Below, one piece after another: positions 1 to 8,438 of a stretch of DNA of 27,326 nt (position 1 is its first letter; the number at the start of each line of letters is the position of its first letter). The notes under the pieces are model-generated. The model was not told where the DNA came from, made no database searches, and saw only the letters and a program-made list of their open reading frames with translations. The DNA is taken from the NCBI GenBank assembly GCA_964417555.1, contig CAYQIM010000039.1, positions 1 to 27,326 on the forward strand. Direction: 5' to 3'. The position numbers and the translations under genes were made by a program. Source of the DNA: CAYQIM01 sp964417555 (GTDB lineage: Bacteria > Pseudomonadota > Gammaproteobacteria > Diplorickettsiales > Diplorickettsiaceae).

Positions 1-76
1 GGACGCAGGACGAATCGCGGCCTAATTTCAGTCGCGTGATGCGAATTAATTTTGGGGACACGATGGCCAAAATTTT
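1..76. repeat. GC-rich edge sequence, possible dispersed repeat
   Basis: This stretch is visibly richer in GC than the neighbouring DNA and has no gene. It contains the decamer GCGTGATGCG (33-42), whose reverse complement occurs at the right edge of the window (27312-27321). The 601-aa minus-strand gene stops at its border. It may be part of a dispersed palindromic repeat or mobile-element remnant, but only a fragment is visible. No transposase was found. Confidence 0.3.
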
Positions 77-1882
77 TCATGAGCATAGCGACTCGCTTGT
101 AGGTTTCACAGGCACAACCCGATCTTCGTTGTGTAAGTAAATGAGATCATATCTACCCCATTTTAGTCCTTGTTCACCGGAACGTACGCGTACGACTAAG
201 TCACGTGCAGAATGAGGAATGGCTATGTTGCGTTCTAGTTCTAGAGGAGAATGGCCATTTAATAAGGTTTTATCTTCTACAAATAAATCATCAGCGGTAA
301 CTTTTAATGCTTTAAAAGTGAAATGCGTATTATCTATGGTGATATGTTCCCGAAATAATAAGTTTCTTAATAGTTTAAGGCTAGAAAATGTGAATTTTCC
401 TATAGTTTCGTCAGTTTCATAAAGCAAAGTACAAGCATCTAATCCTAAAAAAACTGTACCGCTAATAATTTCACTGGGATTTTTACGACGAATACCTTCC
501 TCCACTGTGAACAGAGGACCGATAATGGGTACCGTAATCGCCCATGTTTCTAATTCATCCAACCAGGTAGCTTCTTTTGTTTCAGTTGTAGGATCCTCAA
601 GAATAAGCTTAGCTTCTCGATCACTTTTTACTTTATTCGCTAAATAATGCAATAGATCGTTTACCTTAGTCTGCCAATCATTTCCTGAAATAATGACATT
701 ATTCGATTCTGCTAAATGTAAGGCTAATAATATTCGTGGATGAATAGGATAATTTTTCTCATCTTGCCACTGTTTTTCCACCTGTTTAAAAGCCAACAAT
801 AGGGTTTTATCATCTGGGAAATGTTTAGTAAATTCAGAATGTTGGTAATAATGGATTCGCTGTAATAGGGATGCAAGTGAATGCTGTAAAGAACCTATTC
901 TATACTGCGTACTTTCGCCGATTTGAGCAAACTTTTTTTTCAATAACTCGATTCGTTCATGCGGCTTAAATGCTTTATATATTAAATTTTTTTCAAGTTG
1001 TGCGTTATATATTAGATCGATAAAAAATTTACCTTCGGCATGCTTAAAAGCGATGCCATTAAAATAAATCGCTTGCGTATTATTGCCTAGCATTTTTTGG
1101 GAAAATAATAGATCAAGGACTTGTTGTTTTCGCCAATCGTCAAATAGCATGACAAGATAATTTTGCTCTAAACGTTGAGTAGAAAGCGTGCCACTTTCCC
1201 ATAATTCTGCAAACATAGATTGATTAGCAATCTGTTGCCAGAGTAGTGCGGCTTCATGTAAAAATCGAATGTGTGGAAATTGACTAACGTCAAATACTGG
1301 ATTGGCGGATTCAGCAAAAGAATGAAAGAAGTTTTCTGGAAAAGGAAGTTGATAATGAGCTAACACCACTTTTAAACTTTCCAATGGTCCTTGTAATTGC
1401 TGTTTTGCTTTTTCCCAGTTGACCCAATTATTTAAAATTTCCTGTAAATGGTAAAGACGAAGTTCTTCAATAAAAAGAGAGGGCACAGTGTTTTTTTGTT
1501 GAAGCCATGAAATCGTTTTTGCTTTGATTTCTGTATAGGTTTTAGCAGAATTAGCCAAAATGAGTTTTTTTGTAGTTAGTGCGACATGGATTTGATGTCG
1601 TTGACTAGGGAAAAGATCGTTCCAAATTTCTTCTACTTCATGGGGTTGAGATTTGTCCAATAACTTATCAAGTTTCCTTTTATTATTGGATAACTGTTGG
1701 TAAGCTTGATGCCTAGAGCAATGGAGCTGGTGCATTAAGCATTCCGCCATAGCTAGATCCGTTTTTGTTTCTGTTGTTGTGTTAGACCAAGCTTCCTCCA
1801 TATTTCGTATATTATTGTTAGAGTTCCCTTTTGAATGCATTTTCATAGCCAAACGATAAGTGTCCATTCCTTTGCATCCCAT
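77..1882 (-). CDS. Unrecognised 601-aa protein, possibly the truncated N-terminal part of a large toxin-like protein
   Basis: No family was recognised with confidence. The first ~440 residues are mostly helical, rich in Gln/Leu/Lys/His/Trp, with no signal peptide. Residues ~447-487 form a hydrophobic patch (VPIIGPLF ... GTVFLGLDACTLL). A segment at ~560-595 contains the motif KWGRYDLIYLHNEDRVVPV. This layout (helical body, a 'P-IGP' hydrophobic patch, then a GRYDLIY-like strand region) loosely recalls N-terminal regions of large dermonecrotic-toxin/DUF6543-type proteins. That is an impression, not a match. The last residues (SESLCS) are coded right beside the GC-rich edge, which suggests the original C-terminus was lost. 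Translation could also start at M6 (1867). Shine-Dalgarno signals are weak at both starts. It is downstream of ispB on the same strand (87-bp gap). Confidence 0.6.
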   Translation of the reverse strand: MGCKGMDTYRLAMKMHSKGNSNNNIRNMEEAWSNTTTETKTDLAMAECLMHQLHCSRHQAYQQLSNNKRKLDKLLDKSQPHEVEEIWNDLFPSQRHQIHVALTTKKLILANSAKTYTEIKAKTISWLQQKNTVPSLFIEELRLYHLQEILNNWVNWEKAKQQLQGPLESLKVVLAHYQLPFPENFFHSFAESANPVFDVSQFPHIRFLHEAALLWQQIANQSMFAELWESGTLSTQRLEQNYLVMLFDDWRKQQVLDLLFSQKMLGNNTQAIYFNGIAFKHAEGKFFIDLIYNAQLEKNLIYKAFKPHERIELLKKKFAQIGESTQYRIGSLQHSLASLLQRIHYYQHSEFTKHFPDDKTLLLAFKQVEKQWQDEKNYPIHPRILLALHLAESNNVIISGNDWQTKVNDLLHYLANKVKSDREAKLILEDPTTETKEATWLDELETWAITVPIIGPLFTVEEGIRRKNPSEIISGTVFLGLDACTLLYETDETIGKFTFSSLKLLRNLLFREHITIDNTHFTFKALKVTADDLFVEDKTLLNGHSPLELERNIAIPHSARDLVVRVRSGEQGLKWGRYDLIYLHNEDRVVPVKPTSESLCS

Positions 1883-1969
1883 CTATATTTTCTTAAAAAA
1901 ATGATAATCTATTTAAAAACATAGCTAAATTAAAATCGTTATTTTGTTCCTTTTTTTGCTTAAGTTATA

Positions 1970-2938
1970 TTAATATGTTCTTGCGATAGCAAATTCTGCC
2001 AGTGTAATGAGGGCTTGACGATAAATAGAATCAGGGATGGCTTCTAAATTGTTTGTTGCCTTTGCAACGTACTTTTTAGCACATTCATAGGTGTAAGGAA
2101 TAGCGCCCGTTGATTCAATGATATGAATTATATCGTCTAATTTTTTGCGGTCGCCTTGGCAGATAGCTTCTTGGATTAGCTGGGCTTGCTTTTTGTCTGC
2201 TTTTCGTAAAGCATAACTTAAAGGAAAGGTGAGTTTACCTTCTGCGAGATCATCCCCCTTGGTTTTCCCAATATGTGTTGTTGCGCCTGTATAATCGAGT
2301 GTATCGTCAATTAATTGAAAAGCAGTACCTAAATGTAATCCATAATCGCCCATGGCAGTAATTTCTGCTTCACTACGTTCGGCTAAAATAGCAGGTTGTT
2401 GCGCCGCAATAGAAAAAAGAATGCCGGTTTTGCCAGCAATGATTTTTAAACATTGGTCTTCATCGATGTCGGGATTATGACAGCTGACTAATTGCAAGAT
2501 TTCTGCTTGTGAGAGAGTACTGGTAGCGTCTGCTAGTGATTTAAGGACACGAAGATTATTAACTTTTACCGTGAGTTGGAAGGCACGTGAATAAAGGAAG
2601 TCGCCGACTAAAATACTGGCTGAATTGCCCCATAAACTGTTGGCCGTTTTTTTACCGCGTCGTAGTTTTGAAGCATCAATGACATCATCGTGTAATAAGG
2701 TGGCGGTATGGATAAGTTCGAGGGTAGCGGCTAAGGGTAAATGGGCTTCGCCCTGGTAGCCAAACGTGCCAGCGCTCAGCAATACAATCAAAGGTCGCAG
2801 ACGCTTACCTCCGCTATGGATGAGATGTTTTGCTAATTGCGGAATCAGGGGAACTTCGGAGGCTAAGCATTGATCGATTAAGCTATCGACTTTGTCAAAA
2901 TCGGTTTTAACCAATGATTGAATGGGGGTTAAATCCAT
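1970..2938 (-). CDS. ispB: Octaprenyl (polyprenyl) diphosphate synthase
   Basis: This trans-isoprenyl diphosphate synthase extends farnesyl diphosphate with isopentenyl diphosphate to make the long side chain of ubiquinone. At 322 aa it has the usual IspB length. GGKRLRP (43-49) binds isopentenyl diphosphate. The first Asp-rich motif, LLHDDVID, is at 81-88 (DDxxD 84-88) and the second, LIDDTLDY, at 209-216; both Mg-diphosphate sites are intact. In many gammaproteobacteria ispB is divergent from rplU-rpmA, whereas here it is divergent from rpsF. The chain length made cannot be read from the sequence. It has its own promoter (2971-2999). UbiH and UbiI of the same pathway are coded at 17-21 kb. 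Confidence 0.93.
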   Translation of the reverse strand: MDLTPIQSLVKTDFDKVDSLIDQCLASEVPLIPQLAKHLIHSGGKRLRPLIVLLSAGTFGYQGEAHLPLAATLELIHTATLLHDDVIDASKLRRGKKTANSLWGNSASILVGDFLYSRAFQLTVKVNNLRVLKSLADATSTLSQAEILQLVSCHNPDIDEDQCLKIIAGKTGILFSIAAQQPAILAERSEAEITAMGDYGLHLGTAFQLIDDTLDYTGATTHIGKTKGDDLAEGKLTFPLSYALRKADKKQAQLIQEAICQGDRKKLDDIIHIIESTGAIPYTYECAKKYVAKATNNLEAIPDSIYRQALITLAEFAIARTY

Positions 2939-2970
2939 AAGGCTTCATTTTGTAGTAAATTTAACTCCGA

Positions 2971-2999
2971 ATGCTAGGCGGGGCGGGCAGGGCTGTCAA
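2971..2999 (-). promoter_or_regulatory. Sigma-70 promoter of ispB
   Basis: On the minus strand there is a perfect -35 TTGACA (2999-2994), a 17-nt spacer and a -10 TAGCAT (2976-2971). Transcription would start near 2964, about 25 nt before the ispB ATG. The spacer is very GC-rich. No terminator or small gene was seen in the rest of the 313-bp ispB-rpsF gap, which holds two divergent promoters. Confidence 0.65.
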
Positions 3000-3089
3000 G
3001 CCGGGTAGATTTTTACCTTTTGATAAAGCCGGCCTTAGATGTGAGGATATTTAGGCTACCGCGGCGGCTTTCGTAAGGACATGGGTTTA

Positions 3090-3118
3090 TTGCATCTTAT
3101 GGGGAGCGACCGTATAAT
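3090..3118 (+). promoter_or_regulatory. Sigma-70 promoter of the rpsF operon
   Basis: TTGCAT (3090-3095), a 17-nt spacer and a perfect -10 TATAAT (3113-3118). The start would be near 3125, giving an rpsF leader of about 127 nt, long enough for RNA-based regulation. Confidence 0.7.
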
Positions 3119-3214
3119 GCGCGCTTGGAGCTATCTCCTACTGGACCTATGCGAAAATTTGGTAGCGTACGGCGTCTGCTTTTCACGTAAGTCCAGTTAC
3201 TCGCCTCACCTCTG

Positions 3215-3253
3215 ATAAATAGTTGGGAGGCTAATTAACCGAGAGTAATTTAT
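3215..3253 (+). promoter_or_regulatory. Possible S6:S18-binding leader overlapping the rpsF ribosome-binding site
   Basis: In many bacteria the S6:S18 complex binds a hairpin with an exposed CCG just before rpsF and represses translation. Here ATAAAT (3215-3220) can pair with ATTTAT (3248-3253), and AATTA (3233-3237) with TAATT (3246-3250). An unpaired CCG (3239-3241) sits directly before the Shine-Dalgarno GAGAG (3241-3245). The location and the CCG fit the known motif, but the exact fold was judged by eye. Confidence 0.4.
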
Positions 3254-3656
3254 GCGACATTATGAAATTGTACTTTTAATCCATCCTGATCAAAGTGATC
3301 AAGTGCCTGCTATGTTGCAGCGCTATACGACTATCGTTAAAAATAGTGGGGGGAAGGTTCATCGGCTTGAAGATTGTGGTCGTAGACAGCTTGCTTACCC
3401 TATTCATAAGCTTCTAAAAGCACACTATTTACTCATGAATATTGAATGTGGAAAAGAAGCGCTAGCTGAACTGACTGAGAATTTCCGTTTTAATGATGCT
3501 GTTTTGCGTAGGCTTGTTATTCATACCAATCGAGCGATTACAGAGCCTTCTCCTTTAGCTAAAGCCAAAGAAGCGGAAGGTCAAGAAAACAGACGGCCTT
3601 ATCGGGCTTCTGCTGAGTCGAATGCGGCTGTTTTAGCGGACGAGCACAGAGACTAA
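3252..3656 (+). CDS. rpsF: 30S ribosomal protein S6
   Basis: S6 binds 16S rRNA in the central platform of the small subunit as a heterodimer with S18. The N-terminus MRHYEIVLLIHPDQSDQV and the core GGKVHRLEDCGRRQLAYPI are typical, followed by the usual variable charged tail (134 aa in all; the last ~35 residues are Ala/Glu/Arg-rich). GAGAG at 3241-3245 sets the start. It heads the operon with rpsR 39 bp downstream, the conserved bacterial order. Confidence 0.97.
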   Translation: MRHYEIVLLIHPDQSDQVPAMLQRYTTIVKNSGGKVHRLEDCGRRQLAYPIHKLLKAHYLLMNIECGKEALAELTENFRFNDAVLRRLVIHTNRAITEPSPLAKAKEAEGQENRRPYRASAESNAAVLADEHRD

Positions 3657-3695
3657 ACTGAAACACTAAACAGCTATTTTAAATAATGAGGCATT

Positions 3696-3935
3696 ATGAG
3701 TAATTATACCAACAGACGTCGTAAATACTGCCGTTTTTCTGCGGAAGGTATGACGGAGATTGACTATAAGGATGTTAAACTTTTACAAAATTATATTACC
3801 GAGACTTGTAGTATTGTTCCTAGCCGTATTACCGGGACTAAAGCTTGTTTTCAGCGTAAATTAACCGTAGCGATTAAGCGAGCCCGCTATATAGCCTTGT
3901 TGCCTTATTGCGATAAACACCAATATTTAGTTTAA
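3696..3935 (+). CDS. rpsR: 30S ribosomal protein S18
   Basis: S18 is the partner of S6 in the 30S platform. The 79-aa product has the family pattern: RRRKYCRF near the N-terminus, IDYKDVKLLQNYITE, then the basic RNA-binding stretch SRITGTKACFQRKLTVAIKR and ARYIALLPY. A GAGG (3687-3690) lies 5 nt before the ATG. It is co-transcribed with rpsF and the membrane protein gene that follows 18 bp on. Confidence 0.97.
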   Translation: MSNYTNRRRKYCRFSAEGMTEIDYKDVKLLQNYITETCSIVPSRITGTKACFQRKLTVAIKRARYIALLPYCDKHQYLV

Positions 3936-3953
3936 ATCCTTTGCGAGGCTAAA

Positions 3954-4841
3954 ATGGCGAGGTTTCTACATCGCTGTGCAAGCTATGTGATGCGAGGGCG
4001 GCAACAAGCCGTTATCGTAGGTTTATTATTTACTATCGTGCCTTTGTTAGGGTGGGTAAGTAATGTCATCATATCTCTTGTTACTTTACGTAAAGGCGCA
4101 AAAGAAAGTGCTATTGTCCTGCTATGGGTTATTTTGCCTGTCGTCGTCGTGGCTGGTTTAGGTAACCCTTGGATCGCTTGGTATAACATTGTCGGTGGTA
4201 GTTTATTTGGCTATCTATTGGCATTAGTTTTACGCCAAACACAAAGCTGGCGAAAGGTTTTAGAAGTGGGGATGTTGCTAGGGTTGTTAGCAGTATTGCT
4301 AGTCCATCTGTGGGTTCCTCATGTGGATGTATTGTGGGAAACACAGCTAGGTCATTATGCGGCACTGATAAAAGATCAACTGAATTTCACGGTCAATACC
4401 GGACAATTACAGTCTTTTATTAAATTTGCTACAGGTTTTCAAGTGGTATTTTTGTGGTTGGGCGTACTCATTAATTTAATGCTTGCACGCGGCTTACAGT
4501 CAATGCTATATAATCCTGGACAATTGCGTCCTGAATTGGAAGCGGTGCGCTTAAGCGTATGGGATGTATTGGTTTTATTGCTTATTGTTATCGCAAGTTT
4601 ACAAAAACTTGCACTAGCGCAAGATGCATTACCGGTGGTATTGTTAGCCTTTATTTTGGCCGGCTTGAGTGTATTACATGCTGTTATGCGATTTAAAGAG
4701 GGCTTTTTTAAAGGTTGGTTTTTAGTTGTGTATGGCTTACTAATAGTTTTTTTTCCTTATATGGCCATTCTATTAGTTGCTATCGCTTTAGTTGATGTTT
4801 GTTTAGATTTTCGTCATCGGCTATTGCGTAAACAGGGATAA
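3954..4841 (+). CDS. DUF2232 (YybS-like) integral membrane protein
   Basis: A 295-aa polytopic membrane protein with about eight hydrophobic segments (roughly 18-43, 51-70, 73-93, 101-120, 158-182, 203-218, 225-245, 253-283), short loops and a basic C-terminus. Its place between rpsR and rplI, together with its topology, matches the DUF2232/YybS-like proteins found there in Legionella and relatives. The biochemical role is unknown. GAGG at 3943-3946 supports the ATG. There are 110 bp, including a hairpin, between it and rplI. Confidence 0.75.
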   Translation: MARFLHRCASYVMRGRQQAVIVGLLFTIVPLLGWVSNVIISLVTLRKGAKESAIVLLWVILPVVVVAGLGNPWIAWYNIVGGSLFGYLLALVLRQTQSWRKVLEVGMLLGLLAVLLVHLWVPHVDVLWETQLGHYAALIKDQLNFTVNTGQLQSFIKFATGFQVVFLWLGVLINLMLARGLQSMLYNPGQLRPELEAVRLSVWDVLVLLLIVIASLQKLALAQDALPVVLLAFILAGLSVLHAVMRFKEGFFKGWFLVVYGLLIVFFPYMAILLVAIALVDVCLDFRHRLLRKQG

Positions 4842-4894
4842 ATTAGTGTCGTTTACTGTGAAAATAGAAAAAATTCTAGTGCAAAAATATAAAA

Positions 4895-4920
4895 TACGCT
4901 TTAGATAGATTCAAAGCGTA
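4895..4920 (+). promoter_or_regulatory. 8-bp perfect hairpin upstream of rplI
   Basis: TACGCTTT (4895-4902) and AAAGCGTA (4913-4920) form a perfect stem with a 10-nt loop, 31 bp before the rplI ATG. No T run follows at once; a short T run comes only 17 bp later, beside the rplI Shine-Dalgarno. It could attenuate, protect a processed 5' end or act as a weak terminator. Confidence 0.4.
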
Positions 4921-4951
4921 ATTAAGTAATGTGATTTTTTTGGGGAATATC

Positions 4952-5404
4952 ATGGCTCAAGTTATTTTATTAGACAACATCCATTCTTTAGGCAAGCTGG
5001 GGGATCAGGTTTCTGTACGCAATGGTTATGCAAGAAATTTTTTAATTCCACAGGGTAAGGCAGTTCCTGCTAATAAAGAGACGATTGCTCAGTTTGAAGT
5101 TAAACGTGCAGAATTAGAAAAGTTGGCACAAGAAAAGTTAGCGGCCGCTCAAGCACGTGCTGAGGCTTTATCTCAATTAGTGTTAACTATTCCCGTTAAG
5201 GCGGCAGAAGAAGGTCGTTTATATGGCTCTGTAGGATTACCTGAATTAGTTCGTGCTGCCAGTGAAGCGGGTTGTAAGCTTGATAAAAGTGAAATTCGCT
5301 TGCCTGAAGGTTCTCTACGTCAGCTCGGAGAGCATGAAGTCACCGTGCAATTACACAGCGATGTTGTGGTAACGTTGAAAGTTAATATCGTTGCTGAAGC
5401 ATAG
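4952..5404 (+). CDS. rplI: 50S ribosomal protein L9
   Basis: L9 is a two-domain protein at the base of the L1 stalk that helps maintain reading-frame fidelity. The start MAQVILLDNIHSLGKLGDQV and the motif VRNGYARNFLIPQGKA are the family signature. A long helix (about 45-75, Lys/Glu/Ala-rich) leads to a C-terminal RNA-binding domain (GRLYGSVG ... VTLKVNIVAE). The ATG at 4952 fits the family start and follows GGGG; a GTG at 4931 would add seven residues that do not fit. Length is 150 aa, the usual size. Confidence 0.96.
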   Translation: MAQVILLDNIHSLGKLGDQVSVRNGYARNFLIPQGKAVPANKETIAQFEVKRAELEKLAQEKLAAAQARAEALSQLVLTIPVKAAEEGRLYGSVGLPELVRAASEAGCKLDKSEIRLPEGSLRQLGEHEVTVQLHSDVVVTLKVNIVAEA

Positions 5405-5545
5405 TATTTAGTATCTTATAGAATCTCGCGGTTGCTATCTATTGGCCGCTGTGAGCATTCCCCTTCCAAGATGTGGGAAGCGTGATGTGTAAGGCAGCTG
5501 GAGTGCGAGTTTTTATCTGAGATTCACTTAAAGGCGACGTTTGCG

Positions 5546-6910
5546 ATGCAAAAAACTGATCACCTTAAGCTACCTCCTCATTCCCTGGAAGCGGAACAAG
5601 CGGTGATAGGCGGCTTAATGCTTGATAATCAAGCGTGGGATAGAGTCGCTGAACGATTACAAGAAAAGGATTTTTATCTTCTTGCCCATCGTATTTTATT
5701 TCGTACGATTATCGATTTTGCTAATCATGCCAAGCCGTTTGACGTCGTTACGCTAACGGATTCTTTAAAAAGTAGTCATCAATTAACAGAAATAGGCGGT
5801 GAGCTTTATTTGTATGAGTTGGCGCGTAATACGCCGAGTGCGGCTAACATTGCGGCTTATGCTGATATTGTGCGCGAGCGTTCCGTTTTACGCCAGTTGA
5901 TTGGTATTGCGACCGAGATCACAGAGAGCGCTTTTCTGCCGGCCGGCCGCTCGATTACCGAATTAGTGGATGAAGCAGAACGAAAAGTTTTCCAAATCTC
6001 CGATAGTGGTGCACGGGGCAGTGGTCCACAACGAATCAGTGATTTCTTGGCCAGAGCCGTCGATCGCATTGACCATCTCTTTCATTCTGACCAAGTTATT
6101 ACTGGCCTTTCCACAGCATATAAAGACCTAGATGAAATGACATCGGGATTACAGCCTAGCGATTTGGTTATTGTAGCGGGTCGTCCTTCGATGGGTAAAA
6201 CGACGTTTGCCATGAATATGGCCGAACATGCATCGATTCAAGGAAATAAGCCCGTGCTTATCTTTAGTATGGAGATGCCAGGACAAGCGTTAGCTATGCG
6301 TATGATGTCTTCATTGGGGCGTATTGATCAGCATAAAATTCGTACGGGAAAGTTAAGTGATGAAGATTGGCCGCGTATTACTTCAGCGGTCAGTATGCTA
6401 TCAGAAGCGAAAATGTTTATTGATGATACACCGGCGCTAAGTCCAGGCGAGGTGCGCGCACGTGCTAGACGGGTGGCAAAAGAACAAGGGGCGTTGGGAT
6501 TAATCGTGATCGATTATTTACAATTGATGCAAGTACCTGGTTCTAAAGAAAATCGTACGACTGAAATATCAGAAATTTCCCGTTCGCTGAAAGCCCTGGC
6601 TAAAGAGCTCGATGTACCCATCATTGCGTTGTCACAGTTAAATCGCAGTTTGGAACAACGTGCTGATAAACGACCTGTGATGTCAGATTTACGTGATTCG
6701 GGTGCTATCGAACAAGATGCGGATTTAATTATCTTTATCTATCGAGATGAAGTCTATAACGAGGGTAGTCCTGATAAAGGCAGTGCAGAGATTATTATCG
6801 CTAAACAACGTAATGGACCGACGGGTAAGGTACGATTAACATTCTTAGGAAAATATACTCGTTTCGAAAATTTTTCACCTCAACGTTACCATGCTGAGAA
6901 CTATGCATGA
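5546..6910 (+). CDS. dnaB: Replicative DNA helicase DnaB
   Basis: The hexameric ATP-driven helicase that opens the replication fork. The N-terminal domain starts at PPHSLEAEQAVIGGLMLD (10-27). The RecA-like C-terminal domain has Walker A GRPSMGKT (212-219), Walker B VIDYLQLM (321-328), LSQLNRSLEQR and the SDLRDSGAIEQDAD segment. At 454 aa it is a normal length with no intein. A 141-bp gap with only weak hairpins separates it from rplI. It overlaps alr by 4 bp (ATGA), so the two are translationally coupled. Confidence 0.97.
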   Translation: MQKTDHLKLPPHSLEAEQAVIGGLMLDNQAWDRVAERLQEKDFYLLAHRILFRTIIDFANHAKPFDVVTLTDSLKSSHQLTEIGGELYLYELARNTPSAANIAAYADIVRERSVLRQLIGIATEITESAFLPAGRSITELVDEAERKVFQISDSGARGSGPQRISDFLARAVDRIDHLFHSDQVITGLSTAYKDLDEMTSGLQPSDLVIVAGRPSMGKTTFAMNMAEHASIQGNKPVLIFSMEMPGQALAMRMMSSLGRIDQHKIRTGKLSDEDWPRITSAVSMLSEAKMFIDDTPALSPGEVRARARRVAKEQGALGLIVIDYLQLMQVPGSKENRTTEISEISRSLKALAKELDVPIIALSQLNRSLEQRADKRPVMSDLRDSGAIEQDADLIIFIYRDEVYNEGSPDKGSAEIIIAKQRNGPTGKVRLTFLGKYTRFENFSPQRYHAENYA

Positions 6911-8019
6911 GCCGACCTGTTGCTGTCGAGTTAGACTTAAATGCGCTACGCCATAATGTAAAACGATTGCGAGAGATTGCTCCGCAAGCAAAAATATTAG
7001 CGATGGTAAAGGCGAATGCCTATGGTCATGGTTTAATTCCGATTGCCCGCGCTTTAGCTTCATCTTCTGTCGAAGGTTTTGGTGTTTCTTGTTCAGAGGA
7101 GGCACTTTATTTACGTCAAGCGGGCATTAAACAACGTATTGTTTTAATGGAAGGTTTATTTTCAGCCGAAGAATTACCTCTATTAGAAAGCTATCAACTC
7201 GATACGGTCTTACATGATCAGCAGCAATTGCGTTTGCTAACAGCAAAAGCATTACCTAATCCTGTTAATGTATGGATAAAAATCAATACTGGCATGAATC
7301 GCTTGGGATTATCTAGCAATGATTTTGCGAAAGTGTGGCAACGATGCCAGGATTGTCCTTGGATAAATGTCGTTTGCGTAATGACACACTTTCCCAGTGC
7401 AGATAATCCATTAGAGGAAACGACCTTACAGCAGATAAAACAATTTGATCAACTAACCAAAGATTTAGCCATTGAAAAAAGTTTAGCCAATTCAGCGGGT
7501 ATTTTAGCTTATCCTCATTCCCATGCGGATTGGATACGTCCTGGCTTAATGTTGTATGGTGTTTCGCCTTTTTCAGACGCTTCAGGTGCTCAGCATGGAT
7601 TGAAACCAGTGATGAATCTAAAATCTGAGATTATTACCATTAATCAATTACAAGCTGGGGATCGTGTAGGCTACGGGGGGACATGGATAGCACCTCATCG
7701 CATGTCAATTGGTGTGGTTGCGATGGGTTATGGGGATGGTTATCCCCATCGTGCTAAAACTGGTACGCCGGTGTTAGTTAATGAACAACGGGTTGAGATC
7801 GTGGGTCAAGTTTCAATGGATATGTTAACAGTTGATTTACGCCATCAGCCGCATGCGAAACAAGGTGATCCGGTTGGCTTATGGGGAGCAGGATTACCGG
7901 TTGAACAAGTGGCAATGAGTACGGCAACGTTTCGTTATGAATTATTATGTGGTATTAATCGAGGACAGTTAGTCCGTATGCGCATTGAGGAAAAAAACGA
8001 TGCAAAAAAAGATGATTAA
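6907..8019 (+). CDS. alr: Alanine racemase
   Basis: This PLP enzyme interconverts L- and D-alanine and supplies D-Ala for peptidoglycan. The PLP lysine is in MVKANAYGHG (K35), and the second catalytic residue, a tyrosine, is in GDRVGYGGTW (Y256). The N-terminal TIM barrel and C-terminal beta domain (MGYGDGYPHR, GQVSMDMLTVDL) are complete at 370 aa. The ATGA overlap with dnaB and the ~20-bp overlap with the next gene show a tight operon. The dnaB-alr pair is conserved in gammaproteobacteria. Confidence 0.96.
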   Translation: MSRPVAVELDLNALRHNVKRLREIAPQAKILAMVKANAYGHGLIPIARALASSSVEGFGVSCSEEALYLRQAGIKQRIVLMEGLFSAEELPLLESYQLDTVLHDQQQLRLLTAKALPNPVNVWIKINTGMNRLGLSSNDFAKVWQRCQDCPWINVVCVMTHFPSADNPLEETTLQQIKQFDQLTKDLAIEKSLANSAGILAYPHSHADWIRPGLMLYGVSPFSDASGAQHGLKPVMNLKSEIITINQLQAGDRVGYGGTWIAPHRMSIGVVAMGYGDGYPHRAKTGTPVLVNEQRVEIVGQVSMDMLTVDLRHQPHAKQGDPVGLWGAGLPVEQVAMSTATFRYELLCGINRGQLVRMRIEEKNDAKKDD

Positions 8020-8398
8020 CCCTTACCTAGTTTTGTTATGGATCGTCAGTCTAACGGGTTGTTCTAGCTTACCTCCACTAAAACAGAACATAGACAATTC
8101 GATGGTGAATAATAATGATAGCTTTGTCGATGCTTCTGTGGCGCATGCGATGGGAGTGGCTGATCGTGTAAAATTACAAGATCTGGTTGCGACAGCGCAA
8201 CCACAACAATGGGTTAAATGGTATAGTGCGACTGGCGCTAGACTTGAATTTAGAAGTATCCGAATTTACGTGAATGCGCAAGGCCAAGGTTGTAGGGATT
8301 ATCAAATAGCGCTCAATCGCGGATTTTTGGCGCCTCGTTCCTTTCATTATATAGCCTGTCGTGATAATCGAGGCATTTGGAATATTATCCCTCAATAA
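8000..8398 (+). CDS. Small lipoprotein resembling the C-terminal domain of 17-kDa surface antigens
   Basis: A 132-aa protein with a basic N-terminus, a hydrophobic stretch and a clear lipobox, SLTGC (Cys21), so it should be a lipid-anchored envelope protein. The C-terminal half has the pattern W..y...G.....R....N.qG.gCRDYQ ... ACRDNRGIWNI, which resembles the RT0821/Lpp0805-type '17 kDa antigen' domain (CR-Y ... ACR--dG-W). The glycine-zipper part of that family is absent. The ATG at 8000 is chosen because GAGG lies at 7987-7990; a TTG at 7985 is less likely. It overlaps the alr 3' end by 20 bp and ends the operon. The family match is from memory. Confidence 0.65.
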   Translation: MQKKMINPYLVLLWIVSLTGCSSLPPLKQNIDNSMVNNNDSFVDASVAHAMGVADRVKLQDLVATAQPQQWVKWYSATGARLEFRSIRIYVNAQGQGCRDYQIALNRGFLAPRSFHYIACRDNRGIWNIIPQ

Positions 8399-8438
8399 TA
8401 TACCCCTTGCAGGCCGCATCTATCGTAATTCATAGGGA

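Noticed and set aside
5546..6910. Intein in dnaB
   Set aside because: DnaB is a frequent intein host, but the 454-aa length and uninterrupted Walker A and B regions show none.
6875..7105. Minus-strand 76-aa ORF over dnaB/alr and other antisense ORFs inside housekeeping genes
   Set aside because: All are shadows of strongly conserved plus-strand genes.
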